Shown piece after piece: positions 18,875 to 27,965 of a stretch of DNA of 64,000 nucleotides (position 1 is its first letter; each line of letters opens with the position of its first letter). The position numbers and the translations under genes were made by a program. The notes beneath the pieces were generated by a model, which saw nothing but the letters and a program-made list of their open reading frames with translations, was not told where the DNA came from and ran no database searches. Origin of the DNA: an uncultured Campylobacterales bacterium (GTDB taxonomy: Bacteria > Campylobacterota > Campylobacteria > Campylobacterales > Arcobacteraceae); the NCBI GenBank assembly GCA_938084175.1, contig CALKDR010000044.1, positions 1 through 64,000 on the forward strand. Direction: 5' to 3'.

Positions 18875-19840
18875 TTGAGAATTTTATCAGGTATTCAACC
18901 ATCAGGAACAATTCATATAGGAAACTATTTTGGAATGGTAAAAAAGATGATTGAATCTCAAAATGACGGAGATTTATTCGCATTTATTGCATCTTATCAT
19001 GCATTAACATCAGTAAAAGACAAGGCTTTTTTAGAACAAAATACTTTTGAAGCAGCAGTTAACTTTCTTGCACTTGGAATGGATCCTGAAAAATCAACAT
19101 TTTGGGTACAACATCACGTAAAAGAGGTCTTAGAACTTTACTGGATATTATCAAATAATACATCAATGGGACTACTTGAACGTGCTCATTCATATAAAGA
19201 TAAAACAGCAAAAGGAATTAGTGCAAATCATGGATTATTTTCATATCCTGTATTAATGGCTGCTGATATTTTATTATTTGATTCAAATATTGTGCCTGTA
19301 GGAAAAGACCAAATTCAACACGTTGAAATGACAAGAGATATAGCAACATCAATTAATCATACATATAAACAAGAACTTTTTGTATTACCAGAGTCAAAAG
19401 TAGATAAAATAGTTGCAACAGTTCCCGGAACTGATGGTGCTAAAATGTCTAAATCTTATGGCAATACAATTGATATGTTTAATACTAAAAAGAAAATCAA
19501 AAAACAAGTAATGGGAATTGTTACAGATTCAAAAGAACTTGATGATGTTAAACAATGGCAAGATTGTAATGTTTATAAATTAAGCGAATTATTTATGAAT
19601 GAAGGTGAATTAAAAGATTTACAAAAAAGATACGAAACACCAGGTGAAGGTTATGGACATTTTAAACTTACTTTACTTGATAAAATAAATGAGCATTTTG
19701 CACCTTATGAAGAAAAAAGGGCACATTTATTAGAAAATCCTAAAGAAGTACATGAAATACTAGCTTTCGGAGCTGCTAAGGCTTCTAAAATTGCACAAGA
19801 AAAAATGAGAGTTATTAGAGATGCAGTTGGTCTAATTTAA
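18875..19840 (+). CDS. trpS: Tryptophanyl-tRNA synthetase
   Basis: TrpS attaches tryptophan to tRNA-Trp. The 321-residue protein has both class I signatures, HIGN (GTIHIGNYFG, about residue 14) and KMSKS (AKMSKSYGN, about residue 191). The start is a TTG, supported by AAGGAA 8 bases upstream and by alignment of MRILSGIQPSG with the family's N terminus. The gene is followed by a bidirectional terminator. Confidence 0.97.
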   Translation: MRILSGIQPSGTIHIGNYFGMVKKMIESQNDGDLFAFIASYHALTSVKDKAFLEQNTFEAAVNFLALGMDPEKSTFWVQHHVKEVLELYWILSNNTSMGLLERAHSYKDKTAKGISANHGLFSYPVLMAADILLFDSNIVPVGKDQIQHVEMTRDIATSINHTYKQELFVLPESKVDKIVATVPGTDGAKMSKSYGNTIDMFNTKKKIKKQVMGIVTDSKELDDVKQWQDCNVYKLSELFMNEGELKDLQKRYETPGEGYGHFKLTLLDKINEHFAPYEEKRAHLLENPKEVHEILAFGAAKASKIAQEKMRVIRDAVGLI

Positions 19841-19851
19841 TTAGACATACA

Positions 19852-19880
19852 AATATAAAAGAGATTTTCTCTTTTATATT
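19852..19880. terminator. Bidirectional terminator between trpS and the FmdE-like gene
   Basis: Perfect 13-base arms (AATATAAAAGAGA and TCTCTTTTATATT) with a TTT loop sit between the two convergent genes. Confidence 0.75.
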
Positions 19881-19886
19881 AAGTAT

Positions 19887-20492
19887 TTAGTTAAGTTCTT
19901 TTACTGTTATAACACTTGAAATGTTTTTAGAAATATCTTCAACTCTTTGTTGCCAAACTTTTCCAAACTCAATTTTTTCTTCATAACTAGCTTCACCTTT
20001 AACACATTTTTGCATCAATCCTTGCATTGAAGGGTCAAACTGTATTGAACTAGCATTATAAAATACATCAACACTTTTTTTAGTATCAACTCTTGTAAAT
20101 CTAGCACTAGCTTCTTTTATATCTTGCTCAAATTTTAATAAATAGTTTCTATCAAAATTTCCAGCTATTCCTTTGAAACCATTATTTGTACAAGCTCCTG
20201 TAATATTCATAATTACATTTCCAATCGCACCTGCAACTGCTTCACTTTGACGCTCTTTAAAGCTAACTTCGATTTCTCCACGCTTTGCATTTGTATTTGG
20301 ATATAAAGCTTTTAAAGCTTCACTAGTCATAAGATATGCACCTAAAACAGTTGGACAAGAATGCCCTGCACTTTTAACTATTTCTAAATATGAAATTTCA
20401 TATATTCCATTTTCAAATGCACCTAAAAATGAAGATAATTCATCTTGTACTTTAATTGTTTCAATTGTCTCATAAAATTTTGGGTAAGTCAT
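19887..20492 (-). CDS. FmdE-like protein
   Basis: This 201-residue protein resembles the FmdE family, named after subunit E of formylmethanofuran dehydrogenase but widespread in bacteria without that enzyme. The key segments are AGHSCPTVLGAYLMT, which carries the Cys/His pair seen in the family, and the TGACTNNGFKGIAGNFDR region. No methanofuran genes are nearby. The biochemical role is unknown; a metal-binding or molybdoenzyme-related function is the usual guess. The start is an ATG with AAGGTAG upstream. Confidence 0.6.
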   Translation of the reverse strand: MTYPKFYETIETIKVQDELSSFLGAFENGIYEISYLEIVKSAGHSCPTVLGAYLMTSEALKALYPNTNAKRGEIEVSFKERQSEAVAGAIGNVIMNITGACTNNGFKGIAGNFDRNYLLKFEQDIKEASARFTRVDTKKSVDVFYNASSIQFDPSMQGLMQKCVKGEASYEEKIEFGKVWQQRVEDISKNISSVITVKELN

Positions 20493-20513
20493 ATTTTCTA
20501 CCTTGTATTAGAT

Positions 20514-20543
20514 TTAACACAAAGTATAAATATTTTGTGTTAG
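20514..20543. terminator. Hairpin at the end of the methyltransferase gene
   Basis: Arms TAACACAAA (20515-20523) and TTTGTGTTA (20534-20542) pair perfectly with a few more weak pairs inside. On the minus strand the T-tract after the stem is poor, so termination is only likely. Confidence 0.45.
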
Positions 20544-21238
20544 TTAGTTTTTTTACAAATAAAGATTAATTTATCAGCTTCATCATTACTATGTAAATTA
20601 AACTCTTGAATTGTTTGAATTTCAAAATTGCATTTTTTTAGTAATTTACTTAAAAATTCTTTTGAGTGATATTGTTGTATTATTGAATCACTTTCTTTAG
20701 TATATAAACCATCTTTATTTTTTTCAAAAAGAGTAATATCTGTTTGAAGTTTTTCATCTTCAAAGATTGCATCAATTCCAATAAATCTATCATCACTATC
20801 TATTGTAATACAACCTTGTGCGATATTATCAAATCCAAAGTGCGAGTTTACATCAAATATAAAGTATCCGCCTTGATTTAAAACAAGGTTTGTTTCTTGT
20901 ATAAACTGCTCTAAATTTTGACTTGGTATATAATTTAACACATCAAAAATAGCACTTGCACAATCAAACTTTTCTTTTACATCTGCTAAAGGAATTGCTT
21001 TTGCATTTAAATCCTTAGCCTCACAAACTTTTATTTGTTCAAGGCTTAAATCAATACCAAAAGCAGTTTTTTTATTAATTTTTAGATTATCTAGAAAATA
21101 TCCTTGACCACATCCAATATCAATAATATTATCAAGTTCATTCATCATTACAAATGTCATAAACTCTTTGTGTAAAGTATAAACCTCATCTTCAAAATCT
21201 AAGAAAGGCTCTACTTTTGAATATAGTTCTAAACCCAT
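20540..21238 (-). CDS. SAM-dependent methyltransferase
   Basis: This class I methyltransferase has 232 residues. Motif I reads IIDIGCGQGYFLDNL, the acidic residue after strand 2 is in AFGIDLSLEQI, and motif IV-like CASAIFDVLNYI follows. It resembles small-molecule methyltransferases of the Methyltransf_25 kind; the substrate cannot be told. The start abuts the hisG stop, so it is the last gene of the unknown-coaX-hisG-methyltransferase chain. The stop codon falls within a hairpin (20514-20543). Confidence 0.75.
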   Translation of the reverse strand: MGLELYSKVEPFLDFEDEVYTLHKEFMTFVMMNELDNIIDIGCGQGYFLDNLKINKKTAFGIDLSLEQIKVCEAKDLNAKAIPLADVKEKFDCASAIFDVLNYIPSQNLEQFIQETNLVLNQGGYFIFDVNSHFGFDNIAQGCITIDSDDRFIGIDAIFEDEKLQTDITLFEKNKDGLYTKESDSIIQQYHSKEFLSKLLKKCNFEIQTIQEFNLHSNDEADKLIFICKKTN

Positions 21239-21846
21239 TATAGTTGTGCTTCTATCTTTTCTTTTAAGTCTAAAATTAAATCTTTTTTAGCATAAAATGA
21301 GTTTTTATTTGCAATTAAATGTGCGCTACTTTCCATAATAGTAGGACCAACTTCAAGACCGTTTTGTTTCATTGTTTCACCAGTTTCAACAATATCAACA
21401 ATACAATCACAAAGATTAACTAAAGGAGCTAATTCAATAGAACCATATAATTTGATGATTTCAACAGCCATAGCTTTTTCTTCAAAGTATTTTTTTGCAA
21501 TTACTTCATGTTTTGTAGCAACTGTAATTGTACTTTTACTAAGATCTAGTTGTTCACCTTTTCTTAGACCAAAAGCAACTTTACATTTTCCTAACTCTAA
21601 ATCAAGTAATTTGATTAAGTCATATTCTTTTTCTTCTAAAACATCAAGTCCAACAACACCTAAATCAGCAGCACCATGCATTACATATGTAGGAACATCT
21701 TGATTTCTTACATTTAAAAATCTAAACCCAGCTTTTTCTAGTATTAATTTTCTATCTTCAAAAACAAATTTTTCACCAAATGCGGCTTCAAATTTTTCTA
21801 GTGTTTCTTTAGCAATTCTTCCCTTAGGCAATGCAATTGTTAGCAT
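21238..21846 (-). CDS. hisG: ATP phosphoribosyltransferase, short form
   Basis: HisG performs the first step of histidine synthesis, joining ATP and phosphoribosyl pyrophosphate. The protein has about 202 residues, the short form without the C-terminal regulatory domain, which normally needs HisZ for activity. The N-terminal LTIALPKGRI and the phosphoribosyl-binding region (DCIVDIVETGETMKQNGLEVG) are clear. The start is taken as ATG 21846, though a TTG one codon upstream is possible. It overlaps coaX by about 23 bases. No hisZ is in the window. Confidence 0.93.
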   Translation of the reverse strand: MLTIALPKGRIAKETLEKFEAAFGEKFVFEDRKLILEKAGFRFLNVRNQDVPTYVMHGAADLGVVGLDVLEEKEYDLIKLLDLELGKCKVAFGLRKGEQLDLSKSTITVATKHEVIAKKYFEEKAMAVEIIKLYGSIELAPLVNLCDCIVDIVETGETMKQNGLEVGPTIMESSAHLIANKNSFYAKKDLILDLKEKIEAQL

Positions 21847-22450
21847 CAATAATCCTTTTCATATTTTCAAATATTAAATCTTTTTTGTATACACTATTTT
21901 CAAAATAAGTGCTTAAAACTAAACCATCTCCGCCTGTAAATATAATATTCTTATTTTTAGCAAGCTCTTTAATGGGTAAAATGATTGATTTCATCATAGC
22001 ATATTGTATGGCGTCAATCGTGCGAAGCGGTATTTTATCTAAATTTATTTCTTTTTCAAAATCAAATTTTAGTTTTTTAGAAATTTTAGGATATGTTTTT
22101 AAAAATGCCCTAAATCCAGGCAAAATAAATCCACCTTTGTGTACACCTTTTTTCATAATATCAACTGTAATTGCAGAACCTGCATCTACAATTACAGCAT
22201 CTTTAAAAAAAACACAAGCAAGTGCTCTATCTATTCCTAAACCTACATATTTAGTTTTGAATTCTAAGATTCCATCAATATTTTTTGCATGAGGATTTTT
22301 TTCTAAAAGTTTTTTTGTAGCTTTTTCATTTACAGATACAAAATAGATATCTTTTTTAAAAGAAGGTACTTCGCCTTTTATACTGTATTTTTTATGCTTA
22401 CCTTTGATTAAAAAATCAAAAGTAGTATTTCCAATATCACATAAAATCAA
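21824..22450 (-). CDS. coaX: Type III pantothenate kinase
   Basis: CoaX phosphorylates pantothenate in coenzyme A synthesis. The roughly 208-residue protein has the ASKHA-fold motifs of this family: CDIGNTTFDF near the N terminus, GLGIDRALAC, IVDAGSAITVDI and the following GGFILPG. The length is a little short for the family. Start choice is uncertain: the TTG at 22450 is 8 bases after GGAG, while a GTG at 22459 overlaps that site. The 5' end overlaps the upstream gene. Confidence 0.85.
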   Translation of the reverse strand: MILCDIGNTTFDFLIKGKHKKYSIKGEVPSFKKDIYFVSVNEKATKKLLEKNPHAKNIDGILEFKTKYVGLGIDRALACVFFKDAVIVDAGSAITVDIMKKGVHKGGFILPGFRAFLKTYPKISKKLKFDFEKEINLDKIPLRTIDAIQYAMMKSIILPIKELAKNKNIIFTGGDGLVLSTYFENSVYKKDLIFENMKRIIDANNCIA

Positions 22451-22769
22451 TATAAACACTCCACTTATTCTCTTTTAAATATGCCTTTGCTTTTGAACAT
22501 AATGGACTTGAGATTAGTAATACTTTTTTCTTAAAATTATGGTCTAGATGAGTTGATAAAATATCATTTAAAGCCATTAATTCATCTGCATTTTTTCTTA
22601 AAAATCTGCTTTTTGCATCAATGATAAATATTGAATAAAACTCTTTTTTTATTGATGTTGCATGATAAATACCAATTTTCTTTCGAGAGCCTAACTCTTT
22701 TGGTGTAATTTGGTCAATTTGTTTAAATATAATATCTTTATTTGTAAAATAGTTTGTTAATTCTTTCAC
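22437..22769 (-). CDS. Unrecognised 110-residue protein
   Basis: I do not recognise this protein. It is rich in lysine and aromatic residues, has no signal peptide or membrane helix, and includes an HLDHNF segment and LLISSPLCSKAKAYLKE near the C terminus. Its 3' end overlaps coaX by 14 to 23 bases, depending on the coaX start. That overlap and the shared direction place it at the head of a coaX-hisG-methyltransferase chain. The start is the ATG at 22769. Confidence 0.55.
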   Translation of the reverse strand: MKELTNYFTNKDIIFKQIDQITPKELGSRKKIGIYHATSIKKEFYSIFIIDAKSRFLRKNADELMALNDILSTHLDHNFKKKVLLISSPLCSKAKAYLKENKWSVYIDFM

Positions 22770-22804
22770 TTAAAACCTTTTTTAAATTAAAAGATTATAG
22801 CTAA

Positions 22805-22933
22805 TTAAATCTTACTATCCTTTCTTGATCTTTTTTTATAAGCTTTTGAAGCTAAGGTATAGCCACCAAATACAAAGAGTAAATCTAAAGATTTGTCAAT
22901 ATTTAGTATTCCTATAAAAGTTCTCACTAACAT
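22805..22933 (-). CDS. Small 42-residue protein
   Basis: This is a short frame not obvious from length alone: ATG at 22931-22933, stop at 22805-22807, with AAGGAG four bases before the start. The peptide is 42 residues, with a hydrophobic middle (LDLLFVFGGYTLASKAY) and a strongly basic tail (KKRSRKDSK), like a single-span membrane miniprotein. No family is recognised. It lies 35 bases upstream of the 110-residue gene on the same strand. Confidence 0.45.
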   Translation of the reverse strand: MLVRTFIGILNIDKSLDLLFVFGGYTLASKAYKKRSRKDSKI

Positions 22934-23018
22934 ACAACTCCTTGTTAAGCAAAAACATAAATAATTTAAACTCTAGATTATTTATATAAATAATCTTTAT
23001 ATTAGCATATAATTTTGA

Positions 23019-23024
23019 TATAAT
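23019..23024 (+). promoter_or_regulatory. -10 box upstream of the yjjP-like gene
   Basis: TATAAT within TTTTGATATAATTC lies 18 bases before the start codon, which implies a very short leader. A second TATAAT-like run lies just upstream, in AGCATATAATT. Confidence 0.4.
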
Positions 23025-23041
23025 TCAAAAAATTAATACAA

Positions 23042-23824
23042 ATGAAAAGAATGCAAGAAATAACTTACGAAGAACAAACTAAAATCACACGTGCCATTAT
23101 AAAATCAGCCGTACTCATGCTAGAGTTTGGTGCTGAAAGTATTTTAATAGAACAAACAGCTCAAAGGCTTGGTGCTGCACTTGGAGTTGATTCAGTTCAA
23201 ATGTCATTAATACCTGCTGCTATTGTTTTAACAACACTATACAAAAACCAATCAGTTACAACTACAAGAAGTGTTCACCATAAACCCATTAATATGTCAA
23301 TTGTTTGTGATATACAAACAATGGTTATTGAAGTAGAACGATTTAAACACCCTTCTGAGTTTGTAAATACAACGATAAAACACATTAAACCTAATCTTTA
23401 TAATCGCTGGTTGCTTGTCTTTATGGTAGGTCTTGCTTGTGCATCATTTGCTATTTTGCAAGATGGTGATATGAGTGCATTCTTTATTACTTTTATAGTT
23501 GCTAGTATTGCTATGTTTATAAGGCAAGAATTAAATAAAAAAAGATTTATGATGATAATAACTTTTGGGACAACAGCATTTATTGCAACAATTTTAGCAA
23601 GTCTTATTATGATACTTGCACCAACAGCTAGTCCTAACGTTGTTTTTGCATCTAGTGTTTTATTATTAGTACCAGGTGTTCCTTTTATAAACTCTTTTTT
23701 AGATTCATTCAAGGGATATTTGAGCATGGGTTGGGGAAGATGGCTTCAAGCTTCAATACTTACAGTTGCCTCTTCAATGGGTATAGTTTTAGCAATGTCT
23801 GTTTTAAATATAAAAGGTTGGTAG
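23042..23824 (+). CDS. yjjP: ThrE/YjjP-family exporter subunit
   Basis: This is the larger half of a split ThrE-type exporter (DUF1212). The 260-residue protein has a soluble N-terminal domain (residues 1-115, with the LMLEFGAESILIEQTAQRLG helix and the conserved SVHHKPINMS segment). Hydrophobic helices follow from about residue 120. In E. coli, YjjP and YjjB together export succinate; in actinobacteria a fused protein exports threonine and serine. The yjjB-like gene follows after one base. Which of two ATGs is used (23042 or 23051) is not certain. Confidence 0.8.
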   Translation: MKRMQEITYEEQTKITRAIIKSAVLMLEFGAESILIEQTAQRLGAALGVDSVQMSLIPAAIVLTTLYKNQSVTTTRSVHHKPINMSIVCDIQTMVIEVERFKHPSEFVNTTIKHIKPNLYNRWLLVFMVGLACASFAILQDGDMSAFFITFIVASIAMFIRQELNKKRFMMIITFGTTAFIATILASLIMILAPTASPNVVFASSVLLLVPGVPFINSFLDSFKGYLSMGWGRWLQASILTVASSMGIVLAMSVLNIKGW

Positions 23825-23825
23825 C

Positions 23826-24296
23826 ATGATTACAATTATTTTAAATATCTTATTAAAATCTGTTTTCGCAAGTGTTGCTTCTACTGGTTTTGCCATGCTT
23901 TTTAATGTTCCAAGATCAACACTAAAGTTTTGTGCCTTAGGTGGTGCAATTACTTATATTATTAGAAATGCTTCAATGCAAATGGGATTATCTATTGAGT
24001 TATCAACATTTATAGCAGCTACATGTATTGGAATTATTACATTAAAGTGGTCAAAGAAGTTTTTTATTCCAAGACCTGTTTATTCAGTTGCATCTATTAT
24101 TCCAATGATTCCAGGAACTTATGCTTTTACTGCGATGATCTCTTTGGTTGATATGAATACTCATGGTATTACGCCTGAATTAATCACTCTTTTTATAGAA
24201 AATGCCTTAAAAGCATTATCAATTTTAGGTGCTATTACTTTTGGATTAGCACTTACTTCTTTGTATTATATGAGGTTAAATAGACCTGTAGTATAA
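23826..24296 (+). CDS. yjjB: YjjB-family exporter subunit
   Basis: This 156-residue membrane protein (DUF3815/ThrE_2) is the partner of the preceding YjjP-like protein. It has about four to five helices and the conserved PGTYAFTAM segment after helix 4. It lies one base after yjjP, so co-translation is expected. The substrate (dicarboxylate or hydroxy amino acid) cannot be decided. A bidirectional terminator follows at once. Confidence 0.8.
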   Translation: MITIILNILLKSVFASVASTGFAMLFNVPRSTLKFCALGGAITYIIRNASMQMGLSIELSTFIAATCIGIITLKWSKKFFIPRPVYSVASIIPMIPGTYAFTAMISLVDMNTHGITPELITLFIENALKALSILGAITFGLALTSLYYMRLNRPVV

Positions 24297-24323
24297 ATAA
24301 GAGAGAAGATTCTCTCTTATTTA
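24294..24323. terminator. Bidirectional terminator between yjjB and putA
   Basis: A perfect 14-base stem (arms TAAATAAGAGAGAA and TTCTCTCTTATTTA) with a two-base loop lies between the convergent stop codons. Confidence 0.8.
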
Positions 24324-27300
24324 TTAAGCTAAATCTCTAGCACCAATATTTCCATATCTATGGAAAGAGTGTGAGATTGATTGTTCGATAAAGTAGTTTA
24401 AAAGCTCTAATCTACCTTCCATCATTGGTTTTTGTCTAACTATAAAAGTTAATGTTTGAGCAGATTTTTTAAATACTATATCTGATACTTTTGCAATATC
24501 TGAATAAATTACTCTATCAAAGTTATGCATTGATTTAATCATTTCTTCATCTGTTTGAGAAATTAAAGCATCTCTTGGACCAAATAACTCTTTTGAATTT
24601 TCTAAGAAAGATTCAACTAATTTATTTTCAGAAATAGAAACTTTAAATCTAACACCTGAAACTTTTGCTGCTAAAATTCTACAAACTGCTTCAAAAATTG
24701 TATCATCTCTTGACACTCTAATTAGTACATTATCTAAAGGAAGATATCTAAAGTGATTGTCTTCACCTCTAATTTTTGCATAATCTTTTTCTTGTGAAAA
24801 TTCACTATCGTAATTTGAATAGTAAGATTGTAATGCAATAGACAGTTTTTCAAAATCTTCTTTGTTGTTTTGTGTCTTAACACAATTATCAATAAATTTA
24901 GTCAATTCTGTTTTGTATATCTTAGATGATTTTGGATCATTTGTCTCTTTTATATCAACAAACTGAGTTATATAGTTATAAAAACCTGCTTTTCTTCCTG
25001 CTCCAATTGCTGATTTACCCATACCACCAAAAGGCTGTCTTAAAACTATAGCTCCTGTCGTTCCTCTATTTACATAAAGGTTACCAGCTTTTAAGTTTTC
25101 TTTCCAGTATTCTACTTCTCTTTCATCTAATGACTCAATTCCAGAAGTTAATCCGTATCCAGTTGCATTTACAATTTTTACCGCATGCTCTAAGCTACTA
25201 GCTTTTATAACAGCTAAAACAGGTCCAAATAATTCATTCATATGAATGAAACTTCCCTCTTCAACTCCCCATTTAATAGCAGGTTTTAACATATAAGGGT
25301 TGTTATCTACATATGAAGGTTTTAAAGCCCAAGTTTCATTACCCTCAAGCACATCTAATGCACGTTCTAGGTTACCACTTACTTTATTAGCTAGTGTTCC
25401 AATTCTGTTTTTAAAATCCCAAATCGAACCTACATTCATAGAAGATGCTGTATCAATTAATGCTTTTTTAAATGAAGTATCATTATAAACCTCATCTTCT
25501 AAAATTAAAAGTGAAGTAGCTGAGCATTTTTGACCTGAGTTTCCAAAAGCACTTTGGCATACATTTTTAACAGCTTGTTCTCTATCTGCCATATTCGTAA
25601 CAATAGTTGCATCTTTTCCACCAGTTTCTGCTGATAAGAATAAATCATTTCTTGTTTCAAGCATAGTAGAAGCTGTATCTTCGCCACCTGTTAAAATTAA
25701 AAAGTCAACATCTTTATTTGGTATTAAATGCTCACCTGCAAGCGCACCTGGACAAGGAAGGAATTGTAAAGTATTTTTCGAAATTCCAGCATCCCAAAAA
25801 CACTTACACATTTCATAAGCACATAAAGCTGCTACTGAAGCTGGTTTTATAATTACAGTATTACCAGCTGCAAGTGCAGAAGCTACTCCACCTGTTGGAA
25901 TTGCTATTGGGAAATTCCAAGGAGGAACAACAACGCCTACACCTTTTGCATTTACTTCTAAATTTTCATAAGAATCAAAATGTCTTACTGCATGTGAATA
26001 AAATTCAATAAAATCAATAGCCTCAGATACTTCTACATCAGTTTCTGTAAATACCTTACCAACCTCAGCAGCAGCGACTCCTATTAAATCATCTCTTCTT
26101 TCTCGTATTTTAATTGCAGCTTTTTTTAAAGCTACATGTCTTTGTGCATGAGTTAAATCTCTCCATCCATCAACATCAGCACGTGCTACTGCAACAGCCT
26201 TATCAATATCTTCTTTATTTGCAAGTGCAAATTTTCCTGCTAATACATTATCTTGTAATTGCGATTTATCAATAGCATCATAAATTTTTCGCTCACCAAT
26301 TAAATCAACTCCACCCACAACAACAGGAGCAATTTCGTGAACACTATTAGCTGTGTGTTTCCATTTTTTAACAATATTAGCAGCCCACTCGTGATTTTTT
26401 TCTAAGATAAAATCAGTATCAGCTTCTGCATGGTATGAGTTTGTATCAAAAGAAGAGTTTGAAAAGTTATCCCATTTTTCTTCTAATCTATTTTGAGTTC
26501 TCTTTGAACCCACAAAAGATGTTTTTTCAACTTCAAAAGATTCTCTAAATAAATTCTCTTGCATTTTCCAATCTTTTGAACCAACTGTTAATCCAAATGA
26601 ATATCGTATAAAGTTATTTGGACCTGTATTTTCATCAAGTCTTCTTACTAAATAAGCAATTGCATTTGTAAACTGCTCTTTTGATGCAGTTGGTGCATAT
26701 AAAATCACTTCTTTTGAAATCTCTTTAATAGCAAGTCTTGCAGATTCGCTCATACCTTCTAGCATTTCTAAAGTATGAAACTGGCTTGTAGCATTTTGTT
26801 GTGCCGTAACTGTAGCAAATGCTAATTCAAATAAATTATGTGAAGCAGTTCCTATGTGCATATAAGGAGCATTTTCCTTATCTAACGCATATCTTACCAT
26901 TCTTTTATAGTTTGAATCAGTGTCGCACTTTTCTACATAAGTAACCATTTCCCAATGCTTTTGAGAAGCTTCTGTTTCTTCCATTTCCATATTAGCACCC
27001 TTAACAAGTCTAAACTTGATAGGACTTCCACCATTTTGAACTCTTTGTTTTGCCCAATTACATAAGTCTTGTTGCCAAAGGAATGAATCTGGTAAATAAG
27101 CTTGTAATACAATTCCAGCATAAAGGTTTTTAAATTGTGGTTTTTCTAAAGCCTTTTTGAATACTTCAACAGTAATTGCTAAATCTCTATACTCTTCCAT
27201 ATCAAGATTTATAAACTTATCTCTTTTTTCTCCAGCTTTTGTTACATACTTATTTTTTTGTGCTGCATCATAAATTTTTGTAAGTTTTTCAACTAGAATC

Positions 27301-27893
27301 TCAACCACATTATCAAAGTTCAAAGGATTTATTTGTGAGAAAATAGTAGATATTTTAATAGAAATATAGTCAACATTAGGATTTTCTAATGCCTTTATAT
27401 ATTTTTCCATTCGCTCAAGAGCTTCTTGCTCACCAAGTACAACTTCACCAATAAGGTTGATATTTACTCTAGTTCCTTCTTCTTTTCTTTTTTTAAGATG
27501 GGCATTAAAGATTTCTTCTTCACCTTTAATTACGACAGTATTTGTATCTTCTCTAATTTGATTTACAAATAAAGGAACAGAAATACTTGGTAAGTACTTA
27601 CCTATATTTTGAAATAAATATAAAAGTGTTTTATCTTTTGTTGTAAAAAAATGTGCCATACCATGTTTTTCAAGTAAAAAACATATTTGATCTGCAATTC
27701 TAGCATTAGACTTGGCTCTAAAGCATTGATCCATAAGCTCAATTAAAAGCGCTTTATCTTTTGGTTGTTCAAGCATTTTATTCATTTTTATATAAAATTC
27801 TCTATCCCAGTCACTAACAAGTTGTGTAGCTCTATTTTGCCATTTACTAGCAAGGTTTACAGCTAAATCTATAAGTTCTTGTTCTTTTTTCAT
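24324..27893 (-). CDS. putA: Bifunctional proline dehydrogenase / P5C dehydrogenase
   Basis: PutA oxidises proline to glutamate in two steps, passing electrons to the quinone pool and to NAD. The protein has 1189 residues. The proline dehydrogenase barrel spans about residues 80-460, with FRLVKGANMEMEE and the MHIGTASHN strand. The aldehyde dehydrogenase domain spans about 500-1010, with the ETGGKDATIV and SGQKCSATS motifs holding the catalytic Glu and Cys. A C-terminal domain of about 170 residues follows. There is no N-terminal DNA-binding domain, so it is not a self-repressing PutA. Confidence 0.95.
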   Translation of the reverse strand: MKKEQELIDLAVNLASKWQNRATQLVSDWDREFYIKMNKMLEQPKDKALLIELMDQCFRAKSNARIADQICFLLEKHGMAHFFTTKDKTLLYLFQNIGKYLPSISVPLFVNQIREDTNTVVIKGEEEIFNAHLKKRKEEGTRVNINLIGEVVLGEQEALERMEKYIKALENPNVDYISIKISTIFSQINPLNFDNVVEILVEKLTKIYDAAQKNKYVTKAGEKRDKFINLDMEEYRDLAITVEVFKKALEKPQFKNLYAGIVLQAYLPDSFLWQQDLCNWAKQRVQNGGSPIKFRLVKGANMEMEETEASQKHWEMVTYVEKCDTDSNYKRMVRYALDKENAPYMHIGTASHNLFELAFATVTAQQNATSQFHTLEMLEGMSESARLAIKEISKEVILYAPTASKEQFTNAIAYLVRRLDENTGPNNFIRYSFGLTVGSKDWKMQENLFRESFEVEKTSFVGSKRTQNRLEEKWDNFSNSSFDTNSYHAEADTDFILEKNHEWAANIVKKWKHTANSVHEIAPVVVGGVDLIGERKIYDAIDKSQLQDNVLAGKFALANKEDIDKAVAVARADVDGWRDLTHAQRHVALKKAAIKIRERRDDLIGVAAAEVGKVFTETDVEVSEAIDFIEFYSHAVRHFDSYENLEVNAKGVGVVVPPWNFPIAIPTGGVASALAAGNTVIIKPASVAALCAYEMCKCFWDAGISKNTLQFLPCPGALAGEHLIPNKDVDFLILTGGEDTASTMLETRNDLFLSAETGGKDATIVTNMADREQAVKNVCQSAFGNSGQKCSATSLLILEDEVYNDTSFKKALIDTASSMNVGSIWDFKNRIGTLANKVSGNLERALDVLEGNETWALKPSYVDNNPYMLKPAIKWGVEEGSFIHMNELFGPVLAVIKASSLEHAVKIVNATGYGLTSGIESLDEREVEYWKENLKAGNLYVNRGTTGAIVLRQPFGGMGKSAIGAGRKAGFYNYITQFVDIKETNDPKSSKIYKTELTKFIDNCVKTQNNKEDFEKLSIALQSYYSNYDSEFSQEKDYAKIRGEDNHFRYLPLDNVLIRVSRDDTIFEAVCRILAAKVSGVRFKVSISENKLVESFLENSKELFGPRDALISQTDEEMIKSMHNFDRVIYSDIAKVSDIVFKKSAQTLTFIVRQKPMMEGRLELLNYFIEQSISHSFHRYGNIGARDLA

Positions 27894-27965
27894 TTTTAAT
27901 CCTTAAAATTTATTGTTTTTTAAATGAATTTTAAGTAGTTTATAGCGCATGCTTTTAATGTGCAA

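Noticed and set aside
24933-27121. Several antisense open frames of about 60 residues inside putA
   Set aside because: They are shadows of the strongly biased codon use of putA and have no ribosome binding sites or recognisable products.
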